Origin: Anderseniella sp963700895
Lineage (GTDB): Bacteria > Pseudomonadota > Alphaproteobacteria > Rhizobiales > Aestuariivirgaceae
DNA length: 64,000 bases
NCBI GenBank assembly: GCA_963700895.1
Contig: CAVOZI010000014.1
Location: forward strand, 1 to 64,000
Direction: 5' to 3'
The position numbers were made by a program, and so were the translations under genes. The notes beneath the pieces are model-generated. The model saw only the letters and a list, made by a program, of their open reading frames with translations, had not been told where the DNA came from and did no database searches. Below are positions 32,266 through 41,206 of the stretch, one piece after another (position 1 is the first letter of the stretch; each line of letters begins with the position of its first letter).

Positions 32266-33333
32266 TCAGCTTGGCGCCAGGCCACGCAGGCGCTCTGAGC
32301 GGCGGCGCAGCAGTTCCAGCGTGGTCAGCAGGGCAATGGAGATGGCCACCAGCACCGTTGCCACGGCAAGGATGGTCGGTGAAATCTGCTCGCGGATACC
32401 CGAGAACATTTGCCGCGGGATCGTGACCTGGGTCACGTCGGCAAGGAAGATCACCGCCACCACTTCGTCCAGCGAGGTGATAAAGGCGAACAGCGCGCCC
32501 GAAATCATGCCCGGCAGAATCAGCGGCATGATCACCCTGCGGAACGTGGTGAAGCCATTGGCGCCCAGTGACCGCGAAGCACGGATCAGCGAGTTGTCAA
32601 AACCGGTGAGAGTGGCCGTCACCGTGATGATGACAAACGGCACACCCAGTGTCGCGTGCGCAAGCACGATGCCGGCGTCAGTATTTATGAGGCCATCGGG
32701 AAAGAACGGGAAGAAGTCCTTCTTGGCATAAAAGAAGAACATGCCGGTCGCCGTGATCACCAGCGGAACGATCATCGGCGAAATCAGCAGGCTGGTGATC
32801 GCCGAGCGCCACGGCATTTCAGGCCGGGACAGGCCAAGGGCTGCCAACGTGCCGAAGAAGGTCGCCAGGATGGTCGACAGCACGGCGAACTTGAACGAGT
32901 TCACGGCAGCCCCGACCCAGGTGGAGTTGTTCCACATGTCGGACCACCAGCCTTCTGTCGCATCCGGCGCCTGCATGCCGAAGGTGAAGATCAACTCGTA
33001 CCAGCGCAGCGAGAACGCCTCGGGGTCAAGCGCCAGCATGCCGTCGGTAAAGCTGAAATAGGGCTCGGCGTTGAACGACAGCGGCACGATGACCAGCACT
33101 GGCGTGATCAGGAAAATGAAGATCAGCGTGCACGCCAGCAGGAAGACGTAACGTCCGAACTTCTCGGCCCAGGTCGAGTAGGGCGGCATTTCACTCATGA
33201 AGAACAGCGGCAAGCCGGTGATGATGGCAAAGCCGATTGCCGGCGCAATCCGACCCATCAGCAGCCACGCCAAGAGGCAGGCCGCAATCCAGGCCAGGTA
33301 ACCGGGCGAAACATTGATGCCAGCTATGGTCAT
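32266..33333 (-). CDS. Polyamine-type ABC permease (PotC-like)
   Basis: A 355-residue inner-membrane permease. It has two or three extra N-terminal helices before the core that begins YVFLLACTLIFIFLITPVLVIVP. The coupling loop is IRASRSLGANGFTTFRRVIMPLILPG. PotC-class permeases import spermidine/putrescine or related cationic compounds with PotA, PotB and PotD. ATG 33333 has GAGGTGA at good distance; a GTG nine bases earlier is an alternative. It starts about ten bases after the upstream permease stop. The extended N-terminus is unusual for PotC. Confidence 0.88.
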   Translation of the reverse strand: MTIAGINVSPGYLAWIAACLLAWLLMGRIAPAIGFAIITGLPLFFMSEMPPYSTWAEKFGRYVFLLACTLIFIFLITPVLVIVPLSFNAEPYFSFTDGMLALDPEAFSLRWYELIFTFGMQAPDATEGWWSDMWNNSTWVGAAVNSFKFAVLSTILATFFGTLAALGLSRPEMPWRSAITSLLISPMIVPLVITATGMFFFYAKKDFFPFFPDGLINTDAGIVLAHATLGVPFVIITVTATLTGFDNSLIRASRSLGANGFTTFRRVIMPLILPGMISGALFAFITSLDEVVAVIFLADVTQVTIPRQMFSGIREQISPTILAVATVLVAISIALLTTLELLRRRSERLRGLAPS

Positions 33334-33343
33334 GTCTGTCACC

Positions 33344-34624
33344 TCACCCGAACTTTAGCTTGTCGATGCCAATCAGGCGGTTATAGATCCAGTAGAAGAT
33401 CAGCACGATTGCCAGCAGGATCGCGCCGAGCGCCGAACCAAGGCTCCAGTTCAGCGTCTTCCTGATGTGATCGGCGATCAGGTTGGAAATCAGCACCCCA
33501 TCGCTGCCGCCAACGAGGGCCGGGGTGATGTAGTAGCCCAGTGCCAGAATGAACACGAGCAGCGTACCGGCGGCAATACCGGGAACGGTCTGCGGAAAGT
33601 ACACCTTGATGAACGAATAGGTGCCGGTTGCCCCGAGCGAGCGGGCCGCACGCATGTAGTACGGAGGAATGGTCTTCATCACCGAATACAGCGGCAGAAT
33701 CATGAACGGTAGCAGGATGTGCACCATGGCGATGATGGTACCGGTCTGGTTGTAGATCATCTGCACCCGGTTCTCTTCCGAGATGATGTTGGCGAAGACG
33801 AAGATGTTGTTGATCACGCCTTCCTTCTGCAGCATCGCAATCCAGGCGGTGGTGCGAACCAGTAGCGAGGTCCAGAACGGCAGCAGCACGAGGATCATCA
33901 ACAGGTTGGACTTGCGCAGCGGCAACGTGGCCAGCAGGTAGGCCACCGGATAAGCGATGACCAGGCAGATCAAGGTAATCAGCGCCGACAGCCACAAGGT
34001 CTTCCACAAAATCGGAACATAGATCTGATAAAGCGGATCAGCCGGGACGATCTCGTCGTTCTCGTCGTAGGTCATGTCGACGGCGGCGAGATAGAAGGAC
34101 AGCGTGTAGTCCTGCGAAACCCGTTTGAGCGTTCGCCAGATGTGCGGGTCAGCCCATTTCTGGTCGAGAGAAATCAGGCCCTCCTTGTAGGGACCCTCCT
34201 TGATCTGGCTTACCTTCCGGGCTGCGCTTGTGAACAGGCTACGGGAGCCCGGAATCTCGTAGTTCACGCGGGTGGCAAGGTTGCCGACGGTGGCGCCGAT
34301 TTCGTTGTTGCTGCGCGCCGCTACCATATCCTTGACGAAGACCTCGAAGGTCTCCTCTGACGGCAGGTCCTCGCCGTCCCACTCCTGAATCACTTCGGCG
34401 AACTTGGGTAGCACACTGGAGCCAACCGGACTGTACGCAGATCGATACAGCATCTCGCCGATCGGCAGCACGAATGCCACCACGAGGAACAGCAGCAGCG
34501 GCATGACCAACATCAGCGCCTGAATGCGCTGGCGCCTCGTGGCGCGGGCGAGTGATTGCTTGAGCGGGACACCATCGTTGGTGGTTATGCCGCCAGGCAC
34601 ACCGGTCGCTGTTAAGTCAGCCAT
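33344..34624 (-). CDS. Polyamine-type ABC permease (PotB-like) with large periplasmic insert
   Basis: A 426-residue permease, about 130 longer than typical PotB. Helix 1 (ALMLVMPLLLFLVVAFVLPIG) is followed by a ~150-residue soluble segment before the remaining helices, which include FWTSLLVRTTAWIAMLQKEG. The coupling loop is MRAARSLGATGTYSFIKVYFPQTVPG. The ATG at 34624 is the natural start. A hairpin separates it from the binding-protein gene. The large insert may contact the binding protein or the DUF1194 protein, but that is inference. Confidence 0.88.
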   Translation of the reverse strand: MADLTATGVPGGITTNDGVPLKQSLARATRRQRIQALMLVMPLLLFLVVAFVLPIGEMLYRSAYSPVGSSVLPKFAEVIQEWDGEDLPSEETFEVFVKDMVAARSNNEIGATVGNLATRVNYEIPGSRSLFTSAARKVSQIKEGPYKEGLISLDQKWADPHIWRTLKRVSQDYTLSFYLAAVDMTYDENDEIVPADPLYQIYVPILWKTLWLSALITLICLVIAYPVAYLLATLPLRKSNLLMILVLLPFWTSLLVRTTAWIAMLQKEGVINNIFVFANIISEENRVQMIYNQTGTIIAMVHILLPFMILPLYSVMKTIPPYYMRAARSLGATGTYSFIKVYFPQTVPGIAAGTLLVFILALGYYITPALVGGSDGVLISNLIADHIRKTLNWSLGSALGAILLAIVLIFYWIYNRLIGIDKLKFG

Positions 34625-34700
34625 GGTTCGCCTCTTCCCTCACCGGCGGCGCGCGACAGACACGGACCGTCCGGTCATCCCAGAAAAATCATCAAATCAA

Positions 34701-34727
34701 CCGGAAGGGTGCGATGCACCCCTCCGG
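34701..34727 (-). terminator. Attenuator hairpin between the binding-protein and permease genes
   Basis: CCGGAAGGGTGC and GCACCCCTCCGG pair with one mismatch around a two-base loop (taken as 34701-34727). On the minus strand a T-rich stretch follows. Partial termination here would make the binding protein more abundant than the permeases. Confidence 0.65.
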
Positions 34728-34744
34728 CCAAGACAAAATAAGCC

Positions 34745-35830
34745 TTACTGTGCAAGCCAGGCGTTGAAACGCTCGTTGAGCGCATCCTGGTTGTCAGCCC
34801 ACCAGAGGAAGTTGTTCTGGACGGCGTTCTTCAGGTTGTCAGGCGCGGTCGGCATGTGAGGCGCCATTTCAGTCTTGCCGTCGTTGAACAGGCCAACGAG
34901 CGGGCCGGACGACTTGCGGGCCGGACCATAGGAGATCCACTTGGCCTGATCGGCAAGGCGCTGGGTGTCGGTCGAGAACTTCAGGAATTCCAAGGCCTTG
35001 TCTGCGTTCGGCGCACCCTTCGGGATGGCCCACAGGTCGAGGTCCCAGTTCTGGCCGTCCCAGACGATGACGAACGGCTTGTTCTCGGCAACGGCAGCGT
35101 TGAAGATACGGCCGTTGTAGGCGGTGGTCATCAGCACTTCACCGTCAGCCAGAAGCTGCGGCGGCTGGGCACCGGCTTCCCACCACACCGTGTCGCCCTT
35201 GATGGTGGCAAGCTTGGCGAACGCGCGGTCAACACCTTCGGGCTTTGCCAGTTCTTCATAGACGTCCTTTGCGGCGATGCCTTCGGCGATCAGCGCAAAC
35301 TCGAGGTTCGGCTTCGGACCCTTGCGCAGGCCGCGCTTGCCGGGCCAGGTGGCGGTGTCGAAGAAGTCCGCCATGGTGGTCGGCTTCTTTTCGCCAATGG
35401 TGCTGTCGTCATAGGCGTAGATGGTCGACCAGACGATGGAGGCTACTGCACACTCGTGCAGGGTGCCTTCAAGAAAGTCTTCCTTGGCCGGGGTGCCATC
35501 GGCGCCGGCAGGCAGGTCGTCCAGGTTCAGCGGCTGGAACAGGCCTTCGTCACACCCGCGAACGGCGTCGGACAGCTCCACGTCGACGATGTCCCAGGTG
35601 ACGTTGCCGGCTTCAACCTGTGCCTTCACCTCGGCGATACCGCCGGAGTAGTCCACCGAGTTGATGGTGATGCCGGTCTTTTCGGTGAACGGCTTGTGGT
35701 AGGCTTCCACCTGGCTCTTGGTGTAGGCACCGCCCCACGATACGGCGGTGATCGAGCCTTCAGCGCTGGCTGCCGTAGAAACGGCGGCAACGGCAAACGC
35801 AGAAAGGCCTGCAGTCAGAAGTTTTTTCAT
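34745..35830 (-). CDS. Periplasmic binding protein, spermidine/putrescine type (PotD-like)
   Basis: A 361-residue protein with a cleavable signal peptide (MKKLLTAGLSAFAVAAVSTAASA). It contains ITAVSWGGAYTKSQVEAYHKPF and VEAGNVTWDIVDVELSDAV, typical of the PotD/PotF cluster. Binding would occur between two lobes; ligand identity cannot be read from sequence. Upstream demethylase, DUF1194 and cyclodeaminase partners point to a small cationic amine or betaine rather than classical polyamines. ATG 35830. Confidence 0.9.
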   Translation of the reverse strand: MKKLLTAGLSAFAVAAVSTAASAEGSITAVSWGGAYTKSQVEAYHKPFTEKTGITINSVDYSGGIAEVKAQVEAGNVTWDIVDVELSDAVRGCDEGLFQPLNLDDLPAGADGTPAKEDFLEGTLHECAVASIVWSTIYAYDDSTIGEKKPTTMADFFDTATWPGKRGLRKGPKPNLEFALIAEGIAAKDVYEELAKPEGVDRAFAKLATIKGDTVWWEAGAQPPQLLADGEVLMTTAYNGRIFNAAVAENKPFVIVWDGQNWDLDLWAIPKGAPNADKALEFLKFSTDTQRLADQAKWISYGPARKSSGPLVGLFNDGKTEMAPHMPTAPDNLKNAVQNNFLWWADNQDALNERFNAWLAQ

Positions 35831-35922
35831 TAAGACTTACTCCCTTAGTAGTTCGGCGGCACACAGGGCCCCCGTTCACCGTCCTGCCCTCACTCACGGG
35901 GCAGGCCGGAATTCCGTCATTC

Positions 35923-37035
35923 CTACGCTGCCATATCGTCCAGAGCGCGGCAATCCTCGGCATTCCAACCGACCTCGGCAGACTGGCCTTTCTCAAGCTG
36001 GTGGTGCCCGGCATTATTGGGCACCTTGACGATGAAATCGCTATGACCAGCCACCGATATGCGGGTACGGATATGGTCGCCCAGATAGATCATTTCCTCG
36101 ACCCTGCCCGGCAGCGTGATGGTGTTCTTGCCCTTTCTCGGCGCGATGGTCACGCGCTCCGGGCGGATCGACAGCAGGGTGCGCTCGCCCTTGCCCCGGA
36201 CGTTCACCGCCAGCGCCTTGACGACGTCACCACTGTCCAGCTTGACCGTGGCGATGTGGTCGCGACCGATCTCCTGAACAGTGCCGCGCAGCTTGTTGTT
36301 TTCGCCAATGAACTGAGCAACAAAAGAGTTGAGCGGGCGTTCGTAAAGTTCTTCGGGGGTCGACAGCTGCTGGATGACGCCATCTTCGAACACCGCTACG
36401 CGGTCCGACATGGTCAGCGCCTCGGACTGGTCGTGGGTCACGTAGACCACTGTCACACCAAGGCTTTCGTGGATGTGCTTGATCTCGTACTGCATCTGCT
36501 CGCGCAGCTGCTTGTCGAGCGCGCCGAGTGGTTCGTCCATCAGCACCAGGTCCGGCTCGAACACCAGCGCGCGCGCAACGGCCACGCGCTGCTGCTGGCC
36601 GCCGGACAGCTGCGCCGGTCGACGGCCGGCCATCTGCGGCAGTTCGACCATCTCCAGCACTCTCTTGACGCGCTCTTCCTGCTCGGCCTTCGACATGCCG
36701 CGCACCGACAACGGGAAGGCAAGGTTCTCAGCCACTGACATGTGCGGAAACAGGGCGTAGTTCTGGAACACCATGCCGATGCCGCGCTTGTGCGGGGGCA
36801 CGTTGTTGATGGGACGGCCGTTAAGGTAGATTTCGCCGTTGGTGGCCGGCTCGAAACCGGCCAGCATCATCAGGGTGGTTGTCTTGCCGGAGCCCGAAGG
36901 GCCAAGCATGGTGACGAACTCGCCCTTGGCGATGTCCAGGTTGAGATCTTTGACGACAAGCGTTTCGCCGTCGTAGCTCTTCTGAACCTTGTCGAAGCGA
37001 ACCATTGGTTCGCCGCCTGTGTTAGACTTGCCCAT
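35923..37035 (-). CDS. Polyamine-type ABC ATPase (PotA-like)
   Basis: A 370-residue ATPase with Walker A GPSGSGKTT, Q-loop FQNYALFPHMSV, signature LSGGQQQR and Walker B VLMDEPLGALD. A C-terminal TOBE domain (LSIRPERVTIAP) follows. It powers the two permeases downstream in the operon. ATG 37035 has GGGGAG five bases upstream; the frame extends 23 codons further without a better start. First gene of a seven- or eight-gene minus-strand operon running to about 28 kb. Confidence 0.92.
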   Translation of the reverse strand: MGKSNTGGEPMVRFDKVQKSYDGETLVVKDLNLDIAKGEFVTMLGPSGSGKTTTLMMLAGFEPATNGEIYLNGRPINNVPPHKRGIGMVFQNYALFPHMSVAENLAFPLSVRGMSKAEQEERVKRVLEMVELPQMAGRRPAQLSGGQQQRVAVARALVFEPDLVLMDEPLGALDKQLREQMQYEIKHIHESLGVTVVYVTHDQSEALTMSDRVAVFEDGVIQQLSTPEELYERPLNSFVAQFIGENNKLRGTVQEIGRDHIATVKLDSGDVVKALAVNVRGKGERTLLSIRPERVTIAPRKGKNTITLPGRVEEMIYLGDHIRTRISVAGHSDFIVKVPNNAGHHQLEKGQSAEVGWNAEDCRALDDMAA

Positions 37036-37114
37036 GTAACTCCCCGAGCGTCCTTCCAAATCCCTCGCAGCCGCGTTGGTCCGAATTGCTGTCTTTATCG
37101 ACAACCAGCATAAT

Positions 37115-37128
37115 CAACTGATCAATTG
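37115..37128. promoter_or_regulatory. 14-bp near-perfect palindrome upstream of the PotA-like gene
   Basis: CAACTGATCAATTG is palindromic apart from one base pair and centres on TGATCA, about 80 bases before the ATPase start. It is a candidate operator for the transporter operon. I cannot name the regulator. Confidence 0.4.
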
Positions 37129-37333
37129 GTATGCAACAGTGACCACATTTTCGGCACGATCAAGCCCATGCACGTCATTAAGTCGCTTTTTCGCGGCACC
37201 AACCCACATTTGAACAGAACCTCGCAAGACTCATGCCAGCTGTAACCCACTGGGTGCGGCGCCATCCCACCCTATGGCAGCGGTTGTCCGGACCGCTTGA
37301 CCTTGGCCGCCGGGACCGCCAAGTATTCTGCAC

Positions 37334-38374
37334 ATGAAAAGCGAGCTTGAAATTCCATCCGGCCTTGCCGGTGCCACTTCCGGCATGATCGACCCGTTCG
37401 GCCGGCACGTCAGCTATCTGCGCGTGTCGGTGACGGACCGCTGCGATTTCCGCTGCGTGTATTGCATGTCGGAGAACATGACCTTCCTGCCGAAAAAGGA
37501 CATCCTGACACTGGAAGAGCTGGACCGGCTCTGTTCGGTGTTCATCGAGAAGGGCGTCCGGAAGCTGCGGCTGACCGGCGGCGAGCCGCTGGTGCGGCGC
37601 AACATCATGTCGCTGTTCGAGAACCTGTCGCGGCATCTGAAGTCGGGCACGCTGGAAGAGCTGACGCTGACCACCAACGGCTCGCAACTCGAGAAGTATG
37701 CGAGCCAGCTGGCCGGTTATGGCGTCAAGCGCATCAACGTGTCCATCGACACGCTGGACGAGCAGAAGTTCAAGGACATTACCCGGTGGGGCGACCTGAA
37801 CAAGGTACTGGGCGGCGTGAAGGCCGCGCAAGATGCCGGTCTGTCGGTCAAGATCAACATGGTGGCACTGAAGAACTTCAACGAGCACGAGATCGTGCCG
37901 ATGATCGAGTGGTGCCACGGCCAGGGCATGGACCTGACGCTGATCGAGACAATGCCGCTGGGCGAGATCGAGGAAGACCGCACCGACCAGTACCTTCCGT
38001 TGTCGGTGGTGCGGGCCAACCTGCTTGACCGGTTCAGCCTGGAGGACATTCCCTACAAGACCGGCGGACCGGCGCGGTATGTCGAGGTGAAGGAAACCGG
38101 CGGACGGCTGGGCTTCATTACGCCGATGACCCACAATTTCTGCGAAAGCTGCAACCGGGTGCGCCTGACGTGTACCGGCACGCTCTATATGTGCCTCGGC
38201 CAGGAAGACGCCGCCGACCTGCGCGCGCCGCTGCGGGCGTCGGAAGGCAACGAACTGGTGTCTGCCGCCATCGACGAGGCCATCAGCCGCAAGCCGAAGG
38301 GCCATGACTTCGTCATCGACCGCACCACGAGCACACCCGCCGTGTCACGCCACATGAGCGTGACCGGCGGCTGA
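37334..38374 (+). CDS. moaA: GTP 3',8-cyclase (MoaA), molybdenum cofactor biosynthesis
   Basis: A 346-residue radical SAM enzyme that converts GTP to the first molybdopterin intermediate. The N-terminal cluster motif is CDFRCVYC; LTGGEPLVRR is the SAM site. The C-terminal second 4Fe-4S site is CESCNRVRLTCTG with a third Cys further on (YMC). It ends in Gly-Gly (VTGG), which MoaA uses in catalysis. ATG 37334. It is monocistronic and converges on the Gly/Asn-rich protein gene. I see no link with the peptide-modification locus at 20 kb. Confidence 0.92.
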   Translation: MKSELEIPSGLAGATSGMIDPFGRHVSYLRVSVTDRCDFRCVYCMSENMTFLPKKDILTLEELDRLCSVFIEKGVRKLRLTGGEPLVRRNIMSLFENLSRHLKSGTLEELTLTTNGSQLEKYASQLAGYGVKRINVSIDTLDEQKFKDITRWGDLNKVLGGVKAAQDAGLSVKINMVALKNFNEHEIVPMIEWCHGQGMDLTLIETMPLGEIEEDRTDQYLPLSVVRANLLDRFSLEDIPYKTGGPARYVEVKETGGRLGFITPMTHNFCESCNRVRLTCTGTLYMCLGQEDAADLRAPLRASEGNELVSAAIDEAISRKPKGHDFVIDRTTSTPAVSRHMSVTGG

Positions 38375-38388
38375 ACGCCCAACAGAGA

Positions 38389-38411
38389 ACGGCCGCCTGA
38401 CCGGCGGCCGT
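38389..38411. terminator. Bidirectional terminator hairpin
   Basis: ACGGCCGCC and GGCGGCCGT form a perfect 9-bp stem with a five-base loop (TGACC), between the convergent moaA and Gly/Asn-rich genes. No T-tract follows on the plus strand. Confidence 0.7.
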
Positions 38412-38427
38412 GTGGCTGGGTGAAAGA

Positions 38428-39357
38428 TCAGTCGAAGAAACCGAGGGCTTCGAGCCGGTTGTCGAGTTCGTCACGAACTGTCTGGTCCTGACCCTGCTTT
38501 GCAGCCGCACCCCATGCCTCGTCGGCGGTTTGTTGAGCTCCCGGCAGCTGACTTTCGGCGGCAACTAAGTCTCCGTAAGCTGCTGCAATCGCATCTGCCT
38601 CATCTGCTGTTATTGTATCACCCAACGCCGTCTCGACATCCGCGGCCGTTATGCCCAATTCACCGTTTGCTAAATCTGCATCCCGCAACGCCGCCAGTTG
38701 CCCTTCCTCTAAGCCAAGCTGTCCCTTGGTGAGGTCGGTACCGGTTAAGGTGGTTAGCGCATTGGCCAAGTCGGCTTCAATGCTCCTAAGCGCATTCTCA
38801 GCGACCGCATACCCATTGATTGCACCGACCTGCGAGTTGATGCTGGCGCTGGAATAGGCCTGCGCAGATGCGCGTTGAGCATTCAGGCCCTTGAACGAGG
38901 CCGCAAACTCCCTTGCCCAGACGGCCCGTTCCTGGCCGACCAGCTTGCCGTGCTTGTTGGCAGATTCGATGTTGGCCTTGGCCAATGCAATCGAATTGCT
39001 GCGGTTGTTGAAATTGGACTTGGCCGACTGGCTGGCGCCGAGCGAGCCGCCATTGAAATTGGTGCGTGCAGCCTGGGCGTTCGAACTGCGTCCGTTGGCG
39101 CCGGCTGTCGATGACTTGCCGGCATTGCCGCCAGCATTGCTTCCGGCGCTGGCGCCGCCGCCATTGCCGTTGCCGCCGCCATTGCCGTTACCGCCACCGT
39201 TGCCGCCGCCGTTGCCGCCACCATTACCGCCGCCATTGCCCTTGGCGAGTGCAGTACCCCCAAGGTCAACGCCGGTTTGTGAGTTTGAGACCAACACCGG
39301 CGCAACCAGAACGGCACATGCGAGCGCAGCGGTTGCGATTGACCGGGTGAGTTTCAT
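38428..39357 (-). CDS. Secreted Gly/Asn-rich low-complexity protein, 309 aa
   Basis: A signal peptide (MKLTRSIATAALACAVLVAP) is followed by a run of GGN/GN repeats at about residues 39-68. An Ala/Ser/Asn-rich region follows, then a helical C-terminal half (SLGASQSAKSNFNNRS, ENALRSIEADLANALTTL). I recognise no domain. It may be a surface or matrix protein. ATG 39357 has GAGGG upstream. The IS3 element is inserted about 40 bases upstream of this start, between the gene and its original promoter, so expression in this strain may depend on the element. Confidence 0.75.
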   Translation of the reverse strand: MKLTRSIATAALACAVLVAPVLVSNSQTGVDLGGTALAKGNGGGNGGGNGGGNGGGNGNGGGNGNGGGASAGSNAGGNAGKSSTAGANGRSSNAQAARTNFNGGSLGASQSAKSNFNNRSNSIALAKANIESANKHGKLVGQERAVWAREFAASFKGLNAQRASAQAYSSASINSQVGAINGYAVAENALRSIEADLANALTTLTGTDLTKGQLGLEEGQLAALRDADLANGELGITAADVETALGDTITADEADAIAAAYGDLVAAESQLPGAQQTADEAWGAAAKQGQDQTVRDELDNRLEALGFFD

Positions 39358-39439
39358 GAGGGCCCTCTTTCTTCTGAGAGAGGTGGTTCGGTTTGTTTGA
39401 ACAGGTTCCGGGCGTTTTCTAAGTGGATTTCCGCCTCGG

Positions 39440-40270
39440 TTATGCCGCCGCCGCTTCGGGCATCGGCTGGATGAAGTAGGCCTGATCGGGGGTTTTCCCG
39501 TCAAGCGATGAATGCGGCCGTCGGCTGTTGTAGAAGCTCAGGTACCGGCCGATCCCAGCCCTGGCCTCGGACACGCTGGCATAGGCGCGCAGGTAGACTT
39601 CCTCGTATTTGATGGTCCGCCACAGGCGCTCGACAAAGACGTTGTCCCGCCATGCGCCCTTACCATCCATACTGATCTTGATCTCACGAGCCGCCAGCAC
39701 CTTGATGAACTCGGTCGAGGTGAACTGGCTACCCTGATCCGTGTTGAAGATTTCGGGGTTGCCATGTTTCGCCAGCGCTTCCTCCACAGCTTCTATACAA
39801 AAATCCGCCTCCAGCGTGATCGACACCCGCCAGGCCAGGACGCGCCGCGTGAGCCAGTCCAGAACGGCCGCCAGATAGATGAACCCGCGCGCCATCGGAA
39901 TGTAGGTGATGTCCATCGCCCAGACCTGGTTGGGCCGGGTGATGGGCAGCTTCCGCAGCAGATATGGGTAGATCTTGTGCCCAGGCGCCGGCTTCGAGGT
40001 GTTGGGCTTGCGGTACAGGGCTTCGATGCCCATGCGCTTCATCAGCGTGGCAACGTGCAGCCGCCCAACCTTGAAGCCTTCCTGGACCAGCAGCCCCTGC
40101 AGCATCCGGCTGCCCGCGAACGGGAATTCCATATGCAGCTTATCGATCCGGTGCATCAGCTTCAGATCGGCGTCCGACACCGGGCGCGGCTTGTAGTAGA
40201 CACTGCCCCGGCTGATCCCCAGCACGATGGCCTGACGGCTGACGCTGAGCTTCGCGGTGGGATCGATCAT
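39440..40270 (-). CDS. IS3-family transposase OrfB
   Basis: A 276-residue DDE integrase. The catalytic acids are D in VWAMDITYIP, D in IFNTDQGSQFT, and E in NVFVERLWRTIKYEE. The N-terminal part has the HTH_21-like VSRQAIVLGISRGSVYYKPR. The ATG at 40270 overlaps the orfA stop (ATGA), next to the A5G slippery run. OrfB alone usually lacks activity; the OrfAB fusion is the active enzyme. Confidence 0.92.
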   Translation of the reverse strand: MIDPTAKLSVSRQAIVLGISRGSVYYKPRPVSDADLKLMHRIDKLHMEFPFAGSRMLQGLLVQEGFKVGRLHVATLMKRMGIEALYRKPNTSKPAPGHKIYPYLLRKLPITRPNQVWAMDITYIPMARGFIYLAAVLDWLTRRVLAWRVSITLEADFCIEAVEEALAKHGNPEIFNTDQGSQFTSTEFIKVLAAREIKISMDGKGAWRDNVFVERLWRTIKYEEVYLRAYASVSEARAGIGRYLSFYNSRRPHSSLDGKTPDQAYFIQPMPEAAAA

Positions 40271-40578
40271 CTTTTTGCGCTCGGCAGCAGACCCGCCTTG
40301 CCGAGCGCGCCGGACAAAAAATCGTTCTCCAGCGTCAGCTCTCCGATCTTCGCATGCAGGGTCTTCACATCAATGGCCGGTTCCGCCGCGCCCTTCGGAG
40401 CTTCGCCAAACACTCCGGTGGCGCCCTCAAGAAGCTGATCGCGCCACTGCTTGATCTGGTTGGGATGTACGTCAAACTCCTGCGCCAACTCCATCAAGGT
40501 CTTCTCACCCTTGATCGCGGCCACTGAAACTTTTGCCTTGAATGCCGGGCTGTGATTCCGGCGTGGTCGTCTTGCCAT
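40267..40578 (-). CDS. IS3-family transposase OrfA
   Basis: A 103-residue DNA-binding subunit. It contains a helix-turn-helix (FKAKVSVAAIKGEKTLMELA, EFDVHPNQIKQWRDQ) and a C-terminal leucine-zipper-like region (LHAKIGELTLENDFL). ATG 40578 has AAGGAG upstream; a longer frame to 40617 lacks a site. It ends at the frameshift signal before orfB. Confidence 0.9.
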   Translation of the reverse strand: MARRPRRNHSPAFKAKVSVAAIKGEKTLMELAQEFDVHPNQIKQWRDQLLEGATGVFGEAPKGAAEPAIDVKTLHAKIGELTLENDFLSGALGKAGLLPSAKR

Positions 40579-40819
40579 GGTCTTCTCCTTGCTCGCAGCA
40601 TCATGCCGCTGTTGCACGGAAAATCCACTTATCCCGGCTGTTCAGTTTTCCCGAGCCAGCTCTGAGTGCTGGTTAAGGATCAGCTAATGATCGTAGCTAT
40701 ACGGACATTATGACCAGGTTAAGGGAGCCCGAAAATTCTGTCTAAAACTTTACGGAATCAGTAGAAATGCCGGTTCCGGTTGCTGAAAGGGAAGCCGTTT
40801 CTGGCAAGGGTGTGGCGAA

Positions 40820-41203
40820 TCACAGCTTCGATGTCTCGGTCTCGCCAAAGATCACCGTGGTGCAGTCCTCATCCCTGACGTGGAACTCCCGCTGACCCAT
40901 GCTGTGCTTCAACGGCGGCCTGACGCGGCCCTTGGGCAGGCTGCCAAGCTCCAGCTTCAGGTTCTCGTAGAGCGCATCGAGGCCTTTCACATCAACATAG
41001 AAGAACTGCTGGCGGTCCGGGTTGCCAAGATCGACGCCCGGCTTCACCTGCTGCAACCTGATCGAAACCCGGTCGCGGCGCATGAAGGCATAGTCGTCTG
41101 TTTCGAATATCACCCTGAACCCGAGAACCGCCCGGTAGAACACGATCTGGGTCTTCAGGCTGGTGCAGGGAATGACCGGCGTGACCTGGTGCAGTTCAAA
41201 CAT
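40820..41203 (-). CDS. VOC/glyoxalase-family protein, 127 aa
   Basis: A single VOC module (VTPVIPCTSLKTQIVFYRAVLGF) with an acidic and aromatic middle and CTTVIFGE at the end, giving a metal-site Glu. The N-terminal ligand position (HQVTPVIPC) holds H in a slightly shifted place, so it may be a bleomycin-resistance-like binding protein rather than an enzyme. ATG 41203 has GGAAGG upstream; GTG 41206 is an alternative. It lies three bases after the SDR stop, so the two form an operon. Confidence 0.75.
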   Translation of the reverse strand: MFELHQVTPVIPCTSLKTQIVFYRAVLGFRVIFETDDYAFMRRDRVSIRLQQVKPGVDLGNPDRQQFFYVDVKGLDALYENLKLELGSLPKGRVRPPLKHSMGQREFHVRDEDCTTVIFGETETSKL

Positions 41204-41206
41204 CAC

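Larger units (their letters stand above)
39398..40644 (-). mobile_element. IS3-family insertion sequence, 1247 bp
   Basis: Both ends carry imperfect inverted repeats starting TGAACAG and continuing through CCGGG and TAAGTGGATTT. Each side is flanked by GTT (39395-39397 and 40645-40647), a 3-bp target duplication typical of IS3. Two overlapping transposase frames (orfA, orfB) read on the minus strand. A slippery C-AAAAAG run lies at the junction, so programmed -1 frameshifting could give the OrfAB transposase. All parts look intact. Confidence 0.9.

Noticed and set aside
37334..38374. Radical SAM maturase for the 20-kb locus
   Set aside because: It is a standard MoaA with both iron-sulfur sites and a Gly-Gly end, 16 kb away.
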